64,000 nt of DNA, taken from positions 124,001 through 188,000 of the forward strand of contig NZ_NJIG01000001.1 of the NCBI RefSeq assembly GCF_002209535.1. The letters run 5' to 3'. The notes under the pieces were generated by a model. The model was not told where the DNA came from and made no database searches. It saw only the letters and a list, made by a program, of their open reading frames with translations. The DNA comes from Achromobacter marplatensis (GTDB lineage: Bacteria; Pseudomonadota; Gammaproteobacteria; Burkholderiales; Burkholderiaceae_B). This document shows, one piece after another, positions 8,701 through 18,684 of the stretch (the stretch's first letter is position 1; each line of letters begins with the position of its first letter). A program made the translations under genes and the position numbers.

Positions 8701-9203
8701 TGACATCCCAACCGACCCCCCATCGCGAACCCAGCATGGTCGAGGAGACCGGCGCGGGTCTGGACGGCCTGGCGCAACTGCGCGCGTTGCTGGCCTCCGG
8801 CCGCAAGCCCGGCATCTTGGTGACGCTGGATTTCGACTTCGTGGAAGTGGAAGCCGGACGTGCGGTATTCGCCGGCACGCCGGGGCCGCAGGCCTACAAC
8901 CCCATTGGCACGGTGCACGGCGGGTATGCCGCCACGCTGCTGGACTCGGCATGTGGTTGCGCCGCGCATTCCCAACTGACGGCCGAGCAGGCCTACACCA
9001 CGCTGGAGCTGAAGGTGGCGTATCACAAGGCCATTACGCGCCACAGCGGCCTGCTGCGGGCGGAAGGCCGGGTCTTGTCGATGGGCCAACGCGTGGCCTA
9101 TGCCGAAGCCAAATTGACGGACGCGCAGGGCCGCCTGCTGGCCTCGGCCACGTCCACCTTGCTCGTGTTCGCGCGGCCGGCCCCGGCCGTCGCTGCGGGT
9201 TGA
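8700..9203 (+). CDS. PaaI-family hotdog thioesterase
   Basis: A 167-residue single hotdog-fold protein with the PaaI/YbgC-type motif GTVHGGYAATLLDSACGCAAHS and C-terminal VAYAEAKLTDAQGRLLASATSTLLVF. It should hydrolyse acyl-CoA thioesters in the cytosol. The ATG at 8700 overlaps the last base of the TetR stop codon. An alternative ATG at 8694 lies within the TetR gene. A thiolase starts 25 bases downstream, so the pair may trim or release acyl-CoA intermediates. Chain specificity is not visible. Confidence 0.85.
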   Translation: MTSQPTPHREPSMVEETGAGLDGLAQLRALLASGRKPGILVTLDFDFVEVEAGRAVFAGTPGPQAYNPIGTVHGGYAATLLDSACGCAAHSQLTAEQAYTTLELKVAYHKAITRHSGLLRAEGRVLSMGQRVAYAEAKLTDAQGRLLASATSTLLVFARPAPAVAAG

Positions 9204-9228
9204 GACGACTCGTTTAAAAGGAACAGCC

Positions 9229-10416
9229 ATGATTGCCGCAGATCCCATTGTCATTGTTGCCGCCGCGCGGACTCCGCTGGGGCGTTTCCTCGGGGGCCTG
9301 GCCCCCGTCACCGCCGCCGACTTGGGCGCCGTCGCGATCCGCGCCGCGCTGGAACGCGGCGGCGTGCCGGCTTCCAGCGTGGATGAAGTGCTGATGGGAT
9401 GCGTGCTGCCCGCTGGCCAGGGACAGGCGCCGGCGCGTCAGGCCATGCGCGCGGCCGGCGTGCCGGATGCGGTGGGCGCCACCACGGTCAACAAAGTGTG
9501 CGGGTCCGGCATGAAGGCGGCGATGATTGCGCACGACCAGATCCTGGCCGGCGCGATCGACGTGGCGGTGGCCGGCGGCATGGAGTCCATGAGCAACGCG
9601 CCGTATCTGCTGAAGAAGGGGCGGGCGGGTTATCGCTTCGGCCATGACCGTGTCTACGACCATCTGGCGCTGGACGGGCTGGAAGATGCCTACGAGGCAG
9701 GGCGGCCGATGGGCGACTTTGGCGAAAGCGCCGTGCAAGCCTATGGTTTCACCCGCGCCGACCAGGACGCCTATGCGGCCGAGACGCTGCGGCGCGCGCG
9801 GCAGGCGGTGGAGTCCGGCGCGTTCGCGGCCGAGATTGCGCCGGTGGCGGTGCCGGGCAAGGGCGGGGCGCTGATGGTCGACCAGGACGAGAACCCGTTG
9901 AAGGTATCGCCCGAGAAAATCCCCACCCTCAAGCCCGCCTTCCGCGAAGACGGCACCATTACCGCGGCCAGCGCATCGGCCAACGCGGACGGCGCGGCTG
10001 CCCTGGTGCTGGCCCGCGAATCGGTCGCGCGGCGCGAAGGCTGGCCGGTGCTGGCCCGCATCCACGGCCATGCGACGCACAGCCAGGAGCCGGCCTGGTA
10101 CACGACGGCGCCCATCCCGGCCGTCCGCAAGTTGCTGGACAAGGCCGGTTGGCAGGTGCAGGACGTCGACCTCTTCGAGATCAATGAGGCGTTCGCCGTG
10201 GTGGCCATGGCCGCAGCGCAGGACCTGGGCATTGCCCGCGACCGGTTGAACGTCAACGGCGGCGCCTGCGCCCTTGGGCATCCGATCGGCGCGACGGGTG
10301 CGCGGCTGATCGTGACCTTGCTGCACGCCTTGCAGGCGCGTGGCCTGCGGCGCGGCGTGGCGGCGTTATGCATCGGCGGGGGCGAGGCCACGGCCGTGGC
10401 GATAGAGCGGGTTTAA
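9229..10416 (+). CDS. Acetyl-CoA C-acyltransferase (thiolase)
   Basis: A 395-residue thiolase with all active-site blocks: nucleophile C91 in NKVCGSGMKA, the ALGHPIGATGARL histidine block and C381 in CIGGGEATAVAIERV. It either condenses two acetyl-CoA or cleaves 3-ketoacyl-CoA. An AAAGGAA ribosome site precedes the ATG. It sits 25 bases after the thioesterase and is followed by a GC-rich hairpin, which would end the TetR operon. Degradative and biosynthetic thiolases cannot be separated reliably here, though NKVCGSGMKA is common in acetoacetyl-CoA thiolases. Confidence 0.88.
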   Translation: MIAADPIVIVAAARTPLGRFLGGLAPVTAADLGAVAIRAALERGGVPASSVDEVLMGCVLPAGQGQAPARQAMRAAGVPDAVGATTVNKVCGSGMKAAMIAHDQILAGAIDVAVAGGMESMSNAPYLLKKGRAGYRFGHDRVYDHLALDGLEDAYEAGRPMGDFGESAVQAYGFTRADQDAYAAETLRRARQAVESGAFAAEIAPVAVPGKGGALMVDQDENPLKVSPEKIPTLKPAFREDGTITAASASANADGAAALVLARESVARREGWPVLARIHGHATHSQEPAWYTTAPIPAVRKLLDKAGWQVQDVDLFEINEAFAVVAMAAAQDLGIARDRLNVNGGACALGHPIGATGARLIVTLLHALQARGLRRGVAALCIGGGEATAVAIERV

Positions 10417-10455
10417 GCAGACCGGCCCGGCGCCTGCCGGGCGCGCGCGGTCTGC
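10417..10455 (+). terminator. Possible terminator after the thiolase
   Basis: A GC-rich hairpin begins directly after the stop codon: GCAGACCG (10417-10424) pairs with CGGTCTGC (10448-10455), and inside it GCCCGGC pairs with GCCGGGC, with a 5-base bulge. Only GGGTTTG follows, so the T tract is weak. Confidence 0.5.
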
Positions 10456-10527
10456 CGGGTTTGCGTAGTATGTCGGTTGCGCCGGGCGGTCGCCGCCCGC
10501 GCCCATAATGACAAACCAGGAGACCGC

Positions 10528-12009
10528 ATGCCCCCCGCCACGCCGGCTGCAACCGCCAGCCTGAACCCCATCGTCGCCATGCCGGCGCACGCCCTGTCGG
10601 ATGCGATCAGGCGGCGCGAGCTGTCCTGCGTCGAAGTGATGCGCGCCTATCTGGCGCATATCGACCGCGTCAATCCCAAGATCAATGCCATCGTCGCCCG
10701 CCGTGATTCGGACGCGTTGCTACGCGACGCCGCCGAGCGTGACGCACAGTTGGATGCGGGACAGTGGCTGGGCTGGATGCACGGCATGCCGCAGGCCCCG
10801 AAGGACCTGACGGCGGTGCGCGACATGGTCACGTCCATGGGGTCGCTGGTCTACAAGGACCTGGTGACGCCGCATGACTCGATCATCGTCGAACGGATGC
10901 GGGCATCGGGCGCCATTTTCATTGGCCGCAGCAATGTGCCGGAATTCGGCCTGGGTTCGCACACCTATAACCGGGTCTACGGCACTACCGGCAACCCTTA
11001 CGATCCGACCAAGACCGCCGGCGGCAGCAGCGGCGGCGCCGCGGCCGCGTTGGCCGCCCGTATGTTGCCGGTTGCCGATGGCAGCGACTTCGGCGGGTCG
11101 CTGCGCAACCCCGCGGCGTTCTGCAACGTCTATGGCATGCGCCCATCGGCCGGTCGCGTGCCCTTTGGCCCGGCGCCGGAAGTATTCTTGAAACAGCTGT
11201 CCTACGAAGGCCCGATGGGCCGGACGCCGCGCGACGTGGCGCTGCTGATGTCCGTGATGGCGGGGCACGACAAGCGCTCTCCGCTGTCGTTGCGCGACGA
11301 CCCGGCGCAGTTCGCGGCCCCGTTGGACGCCGACCTGCGCGGCAAGCGCATCGGCTGGCTGGGCGACTGGAACGGCTACCTGGCCATGGAGCCGGGCATC
11401 CTGGACCTGTGCAGCCAGGCGCTGGCCGCGCTGGGCACCGTGGGCTGCGATGTTGTCGATTACCAGGTGCCCTTCGCCGGCGACCGCCTGTGGCGCATCT
11501 GGCTGGCGCATCGGCATCTGATGGTGGGCGGCCAGTTCCATGCCCTGGTCGAAAACCCCGAAACGCGCAAGCTGGTCAAGCCGGCGTTGATCTGGGAAGT
11601 CGAGGGGTTGGAAGGCATGACGGCGCGGCAGGTCTACCAGGCCACCGAAGAGCGCAGTGCCTGGTACCAGACCGTGCTGCGCATGTTCGACGAGGTCGAT
11701 TTCCTGGCCGTGCCATCGGCGCAGGTCTTTCCGTTCGACGCGACGCTGGACTGGCCCAAGCAGATCGCCGGACGCCCCATGGATACCTACCACCGCTGGA
11801 TGGAGACGGTGACGCCGTGGACGCTGGCAGGCTGCCCCGTGATCAGCGTGCCGGTGGGGTTCAACGCGCAGGGCTTGCCGATGGGGATGCAACTGGTGGG
11901 GCCGCCGCAGGCCGACCGGGACGTGCTGTGCCTGGCGCACGCCTACGAGCAGGCAAGCGACTGGGTGCACGCGCGGCAGCCGGAAGCCTTGTGGCGTGAG
12001 CCCGGCTGA
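10528..12009 (+). CDS. Amidase (amidase-signature family)
   Basis: From the ATG at 10528, preceded by AGGAGA, the protein has 493 residues and the amidase-signature Ser-cisSer-Lys triad: K92 in APKDL, the cis-serine in GGSSGG (165-170) and the nucleophile S191 in GSDFGGSLRNPA. The family hydrolyses C-N bonds of amides, aryl-acylamides or small peptides. Without a clear signal peptide it should be cytosolic. It is separated from the thiolase by 111 bases and a hairpin, so it may have its own promoter. It is not a GatA subunit by context, because no gatB or gatC is nearby. Confidence 0.87.
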   Translation: MPPATPAATASLNPIVAMPAHALSDAIRRRELSCVEVMRAYLAHIDRVNPKINAIVARRDSDALLRDAAERDAQLDAGQWLGWMHGMPQAPKDLTAVRDMVTSMGSLVYKDLVTPHDSIIVERMRASGAIFIGRSNVPEFGLGSHTYNRVYGTTGNPYDPTKTAGGSSGGAAAALAARMLPVADGSDFGGSLRNPAAFCNVYGMRPSAGRVPFGPAPEVFLKQLSYEGPMGRTPRDVALLMSVMAGHDKRSPLSLRDDPAQFAAPLDADLRGKRIGWLGDWNGYLAMEPGILDLCSQALAALGTVGCDVVDYQVPFAGDRLWRIWLAHRHLMVGGQFHALVENPETRKLVKPALIWEVEGLEGMTARQVYQATEERSAWYQTVLRMFDEVDFLAVPSAQVFPFDATLDWPKQIAGRPMDTYHRWMETVTPWTLAGCPVISVPVGFNAQGLPMGMQLVGPPQADRDVLCLAHAYEQASDWVHARQPEALWREPG

Positions 12010-12074
12010 AGGGCGATTCTGGTACGCACTGTCACCGCAAAAGACAAGGGCTTGTAAGCGGACTTTGCATTTTT

Positions 12075-12098
12075 CCGACGAACCGGGCGCTTCGTCGG
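12075..12098 (+). terminator. Hairpin downstream of the amidase, possible terminator
   Basis: CCGACGAA (12075-12082) and TTCGTCGG (12091-12098) form an 8-bp stem with an 8-base loop, followed by GGTTTCCC with only a short T run. It lies in the 257-base gap between the amidase and wspA. The rest of that gap is AT-rich around 12137-12175 and probably holds the wsp promoter, but I see no convincing -35/-10 pair. Confidence 0.4.
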
Positions 12099-12266
12099 GG
12101 TTTCCCTTGCATTTTCATGGCTGACAGGCCAAGCCTTTGCAATAATTAGCGAAATTACCCACATCCCGTCATAAAGTGGGCGCGGGCGCGCGTCGCGGCG
12201 CGTCCAGTCGTTCAGGGGCGTCCTTTGGGGCGTTGAAGCATTGAACCAGCACAAAGGTCTCCCGGC

Positions 12267-13886
12267 ATGAAGAATCTGACACTCCGCCAGCGCATCCTGG
12301 CCAGCTTCCTGGTCATCCTGGCCATCATGGCGTTGATGGTGGTGGTGGATTACCGGCGCTTGTTGCACATCGAGGAAGAGGTCGCCACGATCAACACCGA
12401 TGCGGTGCCGGGCATTTACTACAGCACCTCGATCCGGTCGTCGTGGTTCGCGGGTTTCGTGGTGGTGCAGGATGCCTATAACTCGGACACCGATGCCGAG
12501 CGCCGCAGCGCCCTGGAAGCGCTACCCAAGAACGACCAGCAGCTGGAAGAGAACATCGAGCTGTACCGCCGGACGGTATCGCGCGGCGACGACCGCAAGA
12601 TGTTCGACGAATTCGAATTGGAACTGCAGGCATACAAGCGCATCCGCGCCGACATCCTGGAGCAGGCCGCGACGGGCAACGTGGCGCAGGCGCAGGCGCG
12701 CATCAAGACGGAACTGCGGCCCGCTTTCTACAAGGGCCGCGACACGCTGGCCAAGATGGTGGCTGAAAACAAGCGGCAAGCGGACGAGTCCGCGGTCAGC
12801 ATCCAGAAGTCGGTGGATACGGCGGAGGTCGGGATGCTGGTGTCGCTGGCGCTGGCGATTGCCGCCGCCGTCGTGTGCGGCTTCCTGTTGATGCGGGCCA
12901 TCGCCAACCCGATGCGCGATATCGTCAAGACCCTGGAATCCACGGGCGGCGGCGACCTGACCCGCCGGCTGTCGCTGGCGCGCAAGGACGAGTTCAACGC
13001 CATCGAGACCGGCTTTAACGGCATGGTCGACGAGTTGACGGGGCTGGTGAGCAAGACGCAGCGCTCGGCCGTGCAGGTGGCAACGTCCGTTACCGAGATC
13101 GCGGCCACGTCCAAGCAGCAGCAGGCCACGGCGTCCGAAGTGGCGGCCACCACGACCGAGATTGGCGCGACGTCGCGCGAGATCTCCGCGACCTCGCGCG
13201 AACTGGTGCGCACCATGACCGAAGTGTCCGGCGCTGCCGAGCAGACGGCGTCGCTGGCGGGCAGCGGCCAGGTCGGGCTGGCGCGCATGGAAGACACGAT
13301 GCGCAACGTGGTCGGTGCGGCGGGATCGGTCAACGCCAAGTTGGCGATCCTGAACGAGAAGGCCGGCAATATCACGCAAGTGGTCACTACCATCACAAAG
13401 GTGGCGGACCAGACCAACCTGCTGTCGCTGAACGCGGCGATCGAAGCCGAGAAGGCCGGCGAATACGGCCGCGGTTTCGTGGTGGTGGCGACCGAGATCC
13501 GCCGCCTGGCCGACCAGACCGCGGTGGCCACCTACGACATCGAGCAGATGGTGCGCGAGATCCAGTCGTCGGTGTCCGCGGGTGTGATGGGCATGGACAA
13601 GTTCTCGGAAGAAGTGCGCCGCGGCATGGCCGACATGCAGCAGGTGGGCGATCAGCTGTCGCAGATCATCCAGCAGGTGCAGACGCTGGCGCCGCGCGTG
13701 CAGATGGTCAACGAAGGCATGCAGGCGCAGGCCACAGGCGCCGAACAGATCAACCAGGCCCTGCAGCAGTTGAGTGATGCGGCGCAGCAGACGGTGGAGT
13801 CCCTGCGCCAGTCCAGTCTGGCCATCGAAGAGCTGACGCTGGTTGCCAATGACCTGCGCAGCGGCGTGTCGCGCTTCAAGGTGTGA
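12267..13886 (+). CDS. wspA: WspA, methyl-accepting surface-sensing receptor
   Basis: A 539-residue transmembrane receptor: helix 1 at about 10-28, a periplasmic four-helix-bundle domain to about 185, helix 2 at about 190-212, HAMP, then the cytoplasmic signalling domain. Its hairpin tip reads [20 protein letters not shown], with [18 protein letters not shown] after it, which is the WspA-type variant of the chemoreceptor tip. In Pseudomonas WspA responds to surface contact and activates the WspE kinase. It heads a seven-gene operon, and its stop overlaps the next start (GTGA). Confidence 0.93.
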   Translation: MKNLTLRQRILASFLVILAIMALMVVVDYRRLLHIEEEVATINTDAVPGIYYSTSIRSSWFAGFVVVQDAYNSDTDAERRSALEALPKNDQQLEENIELYRRTVSRGDDRKMFDEFELELQAYKRIRADILEQAATGNVAQAQARIKTELRPAFYKGRDTLAKMVAENKRQADESAVSIQKSVDTAEVGMLVSLALAIAAAVVCGFLLMRAIANPMRDIVKTLESTGGGDLTRRLSLARKDEFNAIETGFNGMVDELTGLVSKTQRSAVQVATSVTEIAATSKQQQATASEVAATTTEIGATSREISATSRELVRTMTEVSGAAEQTASLAGSGQVGLARMEDTMRNVVGAAGSVNAKLAILNEKAGNITQVVTTITKVADQTNLLSLNAAIEAEKAGEYGRGFVVVATEIRRLADQTAVATYDIEQMVREIQSSVSAGVMGMDKFSEEVRRGMADMQQVGDQLSQIIQQVQTLAPRVQMVNEGMQAQATGAEQINQALQQLSDAAQQTVESLRQSSLAIEELTLVANDLRSGVSRFKV

Positions 13887-14431
13887 GTCCGGTCATGGCT
13901 GCGCTAGCCCCTTCTGAGCCCGGCGCGGCGCTTGCCGCGGCGCGGCGGCTTTATCTGCTGTTCCGCATCGGCGAAGACCGCTATGCGCTGGATGCGGCGG
14001 ACGTGGTCGAAGTGTTGGGCCTGCGCGCCTTCAAGCAGGTGCCCGGCACGCCGCCCTGGGTCGCGGGCATGCTGGACCGGCGCGGCGTGCCGGTGCCGGT
14101 GATCGACATGAGCGCGTTGGCAGGCCACGGCAGTGCGGTCACGGTGACCAGCACCCGGCTGGCGCTGGTGCGCTACCGCCCGGATCCCGGGGCGGAAAGC
14201 CGCTTGCTGGGCTTGATCCTGGAACAGGCGACCGAGACGGTGCATTACGACCCGGCGGCGTTCCAGCCTTACGGGCTGGACAATGCCGGCGCCCGCTATC
14301 TGGGCCCGGTGCTGAGCGACGCGCACGGCATGGTGCAGGCCGTCAACGTCGGGGACCTGCTGCCCGCCCCGGTGCGGGCGCTGCTGTTCCCGGAGCCTGG
14401 CGACAGGCGTGAAGGCGAGGCGCGGCCATGA
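13883..14431 (+). CDS. wspB: WspB, CheW-like coupling protein
   Basis: A 182-residue CheW-fold protein ([25 protein letters not shown], then [22 protein letters not shown]) that should link WspA to WspE. The GTG at 13883 gives a 4-base GTGA overlap with wspA, the same kind of junction seen at wspD/E and wspE/F. The ATG at 13895 is an alternative. Its stop overlaps the wspC ATG. Confidence 0.9.
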   Translation: MSPVMAALAPSEPGAALAAARRLYLLFRIGEDRYALDAADVVEVLGLRAFKQVPGTPPWVAGMLDRRGVPVPVIDMSALAGHGSAVTVTSTRLALVRYRPDPGAESRLLGLILEQATETVHYDPAAFQPYGLDNAGARYLGPVLSDAHGMVQAVNVGDLLPAPVRALLFPEPGDRREGEARP

Positions 14432-15729
14432 CTTTGATCGACGAATTCAGCGCCCTGCTCAAGCGCAAGATGGGCCTGGACAGCGGCTCGATCGGCAAGG
14501 CGGCGGTCGAGCGCGCGGTCCGGCACCGCATGGGCGCGGTGAACGCGGCGGACGAAAACGATTACTTGATGCGGGTGCAGGCCTCGGCGGCTGAAATGCA
14601 GCAGCTGATCGAAGCCGTGATCGTGCCGGAAACCTGGTTTTTCCGGTACCCGGAGTCGCAGGCGGCCATGGCGAAGCTGGCATGCGAACGTTTGTTCGCG
14701 GCGGGCGTGGCTGAAGACCGTGTGCTGCGCGTGCTGAGCGTGCCGTGTTCCAGCGGCGAAGAGCCGTATTCCATCGCCATGGCCTTGCTGGATGCGGGCG
14801 TTCCCGCCGCGCGGTTCCAGGTGGATGCCGTGGACATCAGCGAACGCATGGTGGAATTCGCCCGGCGCGCGGTGTATGGCCGCAACTCGTTCCGGGGCGA
14901 TGATCTGGCTTACCGCGGCCGTCACTTTGCCGAGACGGCCGATGGCTACCGGTTGGCGGCGGTGGTCAGGGAAAAGGTGCGCTTTCAGCAGGGCAACCTG
15001 TTCGACACCAACCTGCTGCTGGGCGCCGCCCCTTACGATTTCGTGTTCTGTCGCAATTTGCTGATCTATTTCGACGCGGCCACGCAAGAGCGTGCGGTAC
15101 AGGTGTTGCGGCGCTTTACGCGCGGCGACGGCGTGATCTTCGTCGGGCCCGCAGAAACCAGCCTGATGACGGCGCGGCGCCTGCCTGCCGTACAGATGGC
15201 CCGGTCTTTCGCATTTTCGGCGCAGGCGATGCCGCCGCCCGCCGAAACGTACGCGCCGCCCAAGCCGATCGTGCATGCCTGGACGCCGCCCCGGCGACCC
15301 GTGGCGCAGCCGCCGGCGGCGCGCTTGCCCTTGCCGCATGCGGCGATTGCGGCTGCGGCGACCGTCCTGGCCCCGGCTTCGGCTCCGGCCTCGGTTCCGA
15401 CTTCAAACGGCACCCACGCCGACGTGTCCTTGCGCCAGATTGCGGCGATGGCGGACCAGGGGCGCGTGCAGGACGCGCTGGCGCAGTGCCGGGCGCACCT
15501 GGAAATCCATGGCGCCAGCGCCGATGGCCTGCATCTGCTGGGCCTGTTGCAAGACGCCGCGGGCGACGCGCGCCAGGCGCAGGCCGCCTATCGCAAGGCG
15601 CTGTACCTGGATCCGACGCATCGCGAAGCCCTGCTGCATCTGGCCGCACTGATCGCGTCGGCGGGCGATGTGGAAGGCGCCCGCCGCCTGCAAGCGCGCG
15701 CGGCGCGAGAGGAGGCCCGTCGTGAGTGA
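14428..15729 (+). CDS. wspC: WspC, CheR-type receptor methyltransferase with TPR tail
   Basis: A 433-residue CheR-like protein. The N-terminal helical part and VPETWFFRYPES (66-77) are followed by the SAM-binding motif VLSVPCSSGEEPYSIAMA (about 102-119) and the FCRNLLIYF block. A proline/alanine-rich linker leads to a C-terminal tetratricopeptide-like segment (about 325-433, DALAQCRAHLEIHG..., YRKALYLDPTHREALLHLAAL). It methylates glutamates of WspA and sets adaptation. The TPR tail is characteristic of WspC. It starts inside the wspB stop (ATGA) and overlaps wspD by 8 bases. Confidence 0.92.
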   Translation: MTLIDEFSALLKRKMGLDSGSIGKAAVERAVRHRMGAVNAADENDYLMRVQASAAEMQQLIEAVIVPETWFFRYPESQAAMAKLACERLFAAGVAEDRVLRVLSVPCSSGEEPYSIAMALLDAGVPAARFQVDAVDISERMVEFARRAVYGRNSFRGDDLAYRGRHFAETADGYRLAAVVREKVRFQQGNLFDTNLLLGAAPYDFVFCRNLLIYFDAATQERAVQVLRRFTRGDGVIFVGPAETSLMTARRLPAVQMARSFAFSAQAMPPPAETYAPPKPIVHAWTPPRRPVAQPPAARLPLPHAAIAAAATVLAPASAPASVPTSNGTHADVSLRQIAAMADQGRVQDALAQCRAHLEIHGASADGLHLLGLLQDAAGDARQAQAAYRKALYLDPTHREALLHLAALIASAGDVEGARRLQARAAREEARRE

Positions 15730-16381
15730 ATCCATCGCGCTGCTGTCCGACGTGGACGACTGCTGGAACCGTATTGGCATCCGCGGCGACAAGAGCTGTG
15801 GCCAGCTGGCGGGGCATGTGCATTGCCGCAACTGTCCGGTCTATGCGACGGCGGCCAAACGCATCCTGGACCGGCTGCCGCCCCAGATGGACGTGCAGGA
15901 TCATGAACCGGAAGCCCGACACAGCACGCGTCAGTCGTCGCTGCTGGTGTTCCGCCTGGGCCGGGAGTGGCTGGGCCTGCCCACGCGGGCGCTGGACGAA
16001 GTGGCCGGCACGCGCCCCGTCCTGACGCTGCCGCATCGCCGCGATCCGGCCGTGCTGGGCGTGACCAACGTGCGCGGCACCCTGACCGTCTGCGTGTCGC
16101 TGGCGCGCCTGCTTGGCCTGGATGCCGCGCCGGTGGATGCGCGAGAACGGGCCGCTGCCCGCATGCTGATTTTTGGCGGCACCGGCCGGGCGGTGGTGCT
16201 GCCCGTGGATGAAGTGGAAGGCATACATGCCGTGGACCTGGATGCGCTGGAGCCGCTGCCGGCCACCGTGGAAGGCGCAAGCCAGACCTATTCACGCGGC
16301 ATGGCGCGTTGCGGCGGCCGCGGCGTAGGCGTTTTGGACGAGAATCTGCTGATGCAAGCTTTGGAACGGAGTCTGGCGTGA
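15722..16381 (+). CDS. wspD: WspD, CheW-like coupling protein with N-terminal cysteine cluster
   Basis: A 219-residue protein starting at GTG 15722, inside the end of wspC. The C-terminal two thirds is a CheW domain (LLVFRLGREWLGLPTRALDEVAG..., VLGVTNVRGTLTVCVSLARLLGL). The first 45 residues carry four cysteines (C14, C26, C35, C38) in a CWNRIG...SC...HCRNCPVY pattern, which I recall as a feature of WspD-like proteins; the spacing could bind a metal or cluster, but no function is established. It should bridge receptor and WspE. Confidence 0.9.
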   Translation: MSESIALLSDVDDCWNRIGIRGDKSCGQLAGHVHCRNCPVYATAAKRILDRLPPQMDVQDHEPEARHSTRQSSLLVFRLGREWLGLPTRALDEVAGTRPVLTLPHRRDPAVLGVTNVRGTLTVCVSLARLLGLDAAPVDARERAAARMLIFGGTGRAVVLPVDEVEGIHAVDLDALEPLPATVEGASQTYSRGMARCGGRGVGVLDENLLMQALERSLA

Positions 16382-18684
16382 ATCCGGACGAGATGCGCGA
16401 CGCGTCGCTCCTGGAGCTGTTCCAGCTCGAAACCCGCACCCAGGTGCAGGTGCTGAACAACGGCCTGTTGGCGCTGGAACACGATCCGACGTCGGCGGCC
16501 CAGCTGGAAGCCTGCATGCGCGCGGCGCATTCGCTCAAGGGCGCGGCCCGCATTGTGGACCTGCATCCGGCGGTGCGGATTGCGCACGCCATGGAAGATT
16601 GCCTGGTGGCGGCGCAAGAAGGGCGGTTGCGGCTGCAGGCCACCGATATCGATGCATTGCTCCTGGGCACCGACTTGCTGCAGCGGGTCGCCACGCCCGG
16701 CGTCGAGCTGGGCGGCGAGATCGATGAACTGGTGGTCCGCCTGAGTAATGCGCCCAATGCGCCGCCAGCGGCGCCGGCCGTGCCGCCGCGTGCGCCCCGG
16801 CCGTCGGACTTCCTGCCGCCGATTCAACGCGTGGATGAGCCGCCCTTGGCGGCGCCGGCAGCGGCGCCTGTGGCCGCATCGGCGCCGTCATCGCAGACGA
16901 TGGTGCGCCGGAGTTCAGACCAGGGCATCTCGGAAGGCGAGCGCGTCTTGCGCGTGACGGCCGATACGCTGAACAAGCTGCTGGGCCTGTCCAGCGAAAC
17001 GCTGGTGGAATCGCACTGGGTCGGACCGTTCGGCGCATCCATGCTGCGGCTACGGCGCATGCAGTCGGGCGCCGCGCAGGCGCTGGACGGCGTGCGCGCC
17101 GCGCTGGCGGGCCAGCACGTAGACGCACGCGTCCAGGCCGCGCTGGACGATGCCCAGCGCATCGTGGGGGAATGCCAGCAGGAACTGGCGCGACGCACCA
17201 GCGAGGTCGACGAATTCGGCTGGCGCATGAGCCATCTGGCGCAACGCCTGTACGACACCGCGCTGGCCTGCCGCATGCGCCCGTTCGGCGACGGTGTGGG
17301 CGGCATGGCCCGCATGGTGCGCGATCTGGGCCGCTCGCTGGGCAAACAGGTGCGGCTGGAGATCGAGGGCGACGCCACCCAGGTCGACCGCGACATCCTG
17401 GAAAAGCTGGATGCGCCCCTCATGCATCTGCTGCGCAATGCGGTGGACCACGGCATCGAAATGCCGATGGACCGCATGGACGCCGGCAAGTCGCCGGAAG
17501 GCCTGATCAAGCTGGCGGCGCGCCACGCCGCCGGCATGCTGCTGATCGAGCTGAGCGACGACGGCGGGGGCATTTCCCTGGACCGGCTGCGCGTCGAAGT
17601 GGTGCAGCGCAAACTGACGAACGCCGAAACGGCAGCCCGGTTGAGCGAGGCCGAACTGCTGGAATTCCTGTTCCTGTCGGGCTTCAGCACGCGTGGCGAA
17701 GTCACCGAAATTTCGGGGCGCGGGGTGGGCCTGGACGTGGTGCAGACCATGGTGCGGCAATTGCGCGGCGCCGTGCGGATCCACCAGACCACGGGGCAGG
17801 GCACGCGCTTTGTGCTGGAAATGCCGCTGTCGCTGTCGGTGGTGCGCAGCTTGCTGGTGGAAGTGCAGGGCGAGATCTACGCGTTTCCACTGGCGTATGT
17901 CAGCCACGCCTTGCAAGTGCGCGCTGAAGAGATTGAACAACTGGAAGGCCATCAACACTTCCGCTTCATGGACAAGCAGATCGGCCTGGTGTCGGCGCGC
18001 CAGATCTTGCGCGCTGGCGAACCGGCGCCTGCGGCGGAGTCGGTGGCCGTGGTGGTCGTGGGCGATCACGACAAGCTTTACGGCATTGCCGTAGACCGCT
18101 ATGTGGGCGAACGCACGCTGGTGGTGCAGCCGCTGGACCCGCGGCTGGGCAAGGTGCAGGATGTAATGGCGGGCGCCTTGATGGACGACGGCACGCCGCT
18201 GCTGATCCTGGATGTCGAAGACATGCTGCTGTCGGTCCAGAAGCTGATCGAAGGCGGACGCCTGACGCGCGTGGATGGCGGCGGCGCGGTTGTCCAGGCG
18301 CGGCGCCGCAAGCGCGTGCTGGTGGTGGATGATTCCCTGACGGTGCGCGAACTGGAACGCAAGCTGCTGCTGAACCGGGGCTTCGAGGTTGCCGTCGCGG
18401 TGGACGGCATGGACGGCTGGAACATGCTGCGCGGCGAGGACTTCGACCTGGTCGTCACCGACGTCGACATGCCCCGCATGGACGGCATCGAGCTCGTGTC
18501 CCGGATCAAGGCGGACGCCAGGTTGCAAAGCCTGCCGGTGATGGTAGTGTCGTACAAGGACCGCGAGGAAGACCGGCGGCGTGGGCTGGATGCCGGCGCC
18601 GATTACTATCTGGCCAAGGGCAGCTTCCATGACGACGCGCTGCTTGACGCCGTCGAAGACTTGATCGGAAAGGCACTCACGTGA
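16378..18684 (+). CDS. wspE: WspE, CheA-type hybrid histidine kinase with receiver domain
   Basis: From GTG 16378 (GTGA overlap with wspD) the protein has 768 residues. It has an HPt domain with phosphorylatable H51 (AAHSLKGAAR), a proline/alanine linker with no recognisable P2 domain, dimerisation helices, an HATPase domain (LLRNAVDHGIE, SDDGGGISLDRLR, GRGVGLDVV), a CheW-like regulatory domain and a C-terminal receiver with acceptor near D695 (VVTDVDMPRMDG). It phosphorylates WspR and WspF. Confidence 0.94.
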   Translation: MNPDEMRDASLLELFQLETRTQVQVLNNGLLALEHDPTSAAQLEACMRAAHSLKGAARIVDLHPAVRIAHAMEDCLVAAQEGRLRLQATDIDALLLGTDLLQRVATPGVELGGEIDELVVRLSNAPNAPPAAPAVPPRAPRPSDFLPPIQRVDEPPLAAPAAAPVAASAPSSQTMVRRSSDQGISEGERVLRVTADTLNKLLGLSSETLVESHWVGPFGASMLRLRRMQSGAAQALDGVRAALAGQHVDARVQAALDDAQRIVGECQQELARRTSEVDEFGWRMSHLAQRLYDTALACRMRPFGDGVGGMARMVRDLGRSLGKQVRLEIEGDATQVDRDILEKLDAPLMHLLRNAVDHGIEMPMDRMDAGKSPEGLIKLAARHAAGMLLIELSDDGGGISLDRLRVEVVQRKLTNAETAARLSEAELLEFLFLSGFSTRGEVTEISGRGVGLDVVQTMVRQLRGAVRIHQTTGQGTRFVLEMPLSLSVVRSLLVEVQGEIYAFPLAYVSHALQVRAEEIEQLEGHQHFRFMDKQIGLVSARQILRAGEPAPAAESVAVVVVGDHDKLYGIAVDRYVGERTLVVQPLDPRLGKVQDVMAGALMDDGTPLLILDVEDMLLSVQKLIEGGRLTRVDGGGAVVQARRRKRVLVVDDSLTVRELERKLLLNRGFEVAVAVDGMDGWNMLRGEDFDLVVTDVDMPRMDGIELVSRIKADARLQSLPVMVVSYKDREEDRRRGLDAGADYYLAKGSFHDDALLDAVEDLIGKALT

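Noticed and set aside
10528-12009. GatA subunit of the tRNA amidotransferase
   Set aside because: No gatB or gatC nearby and the sequence around the signature is that of stand-alone amidases.
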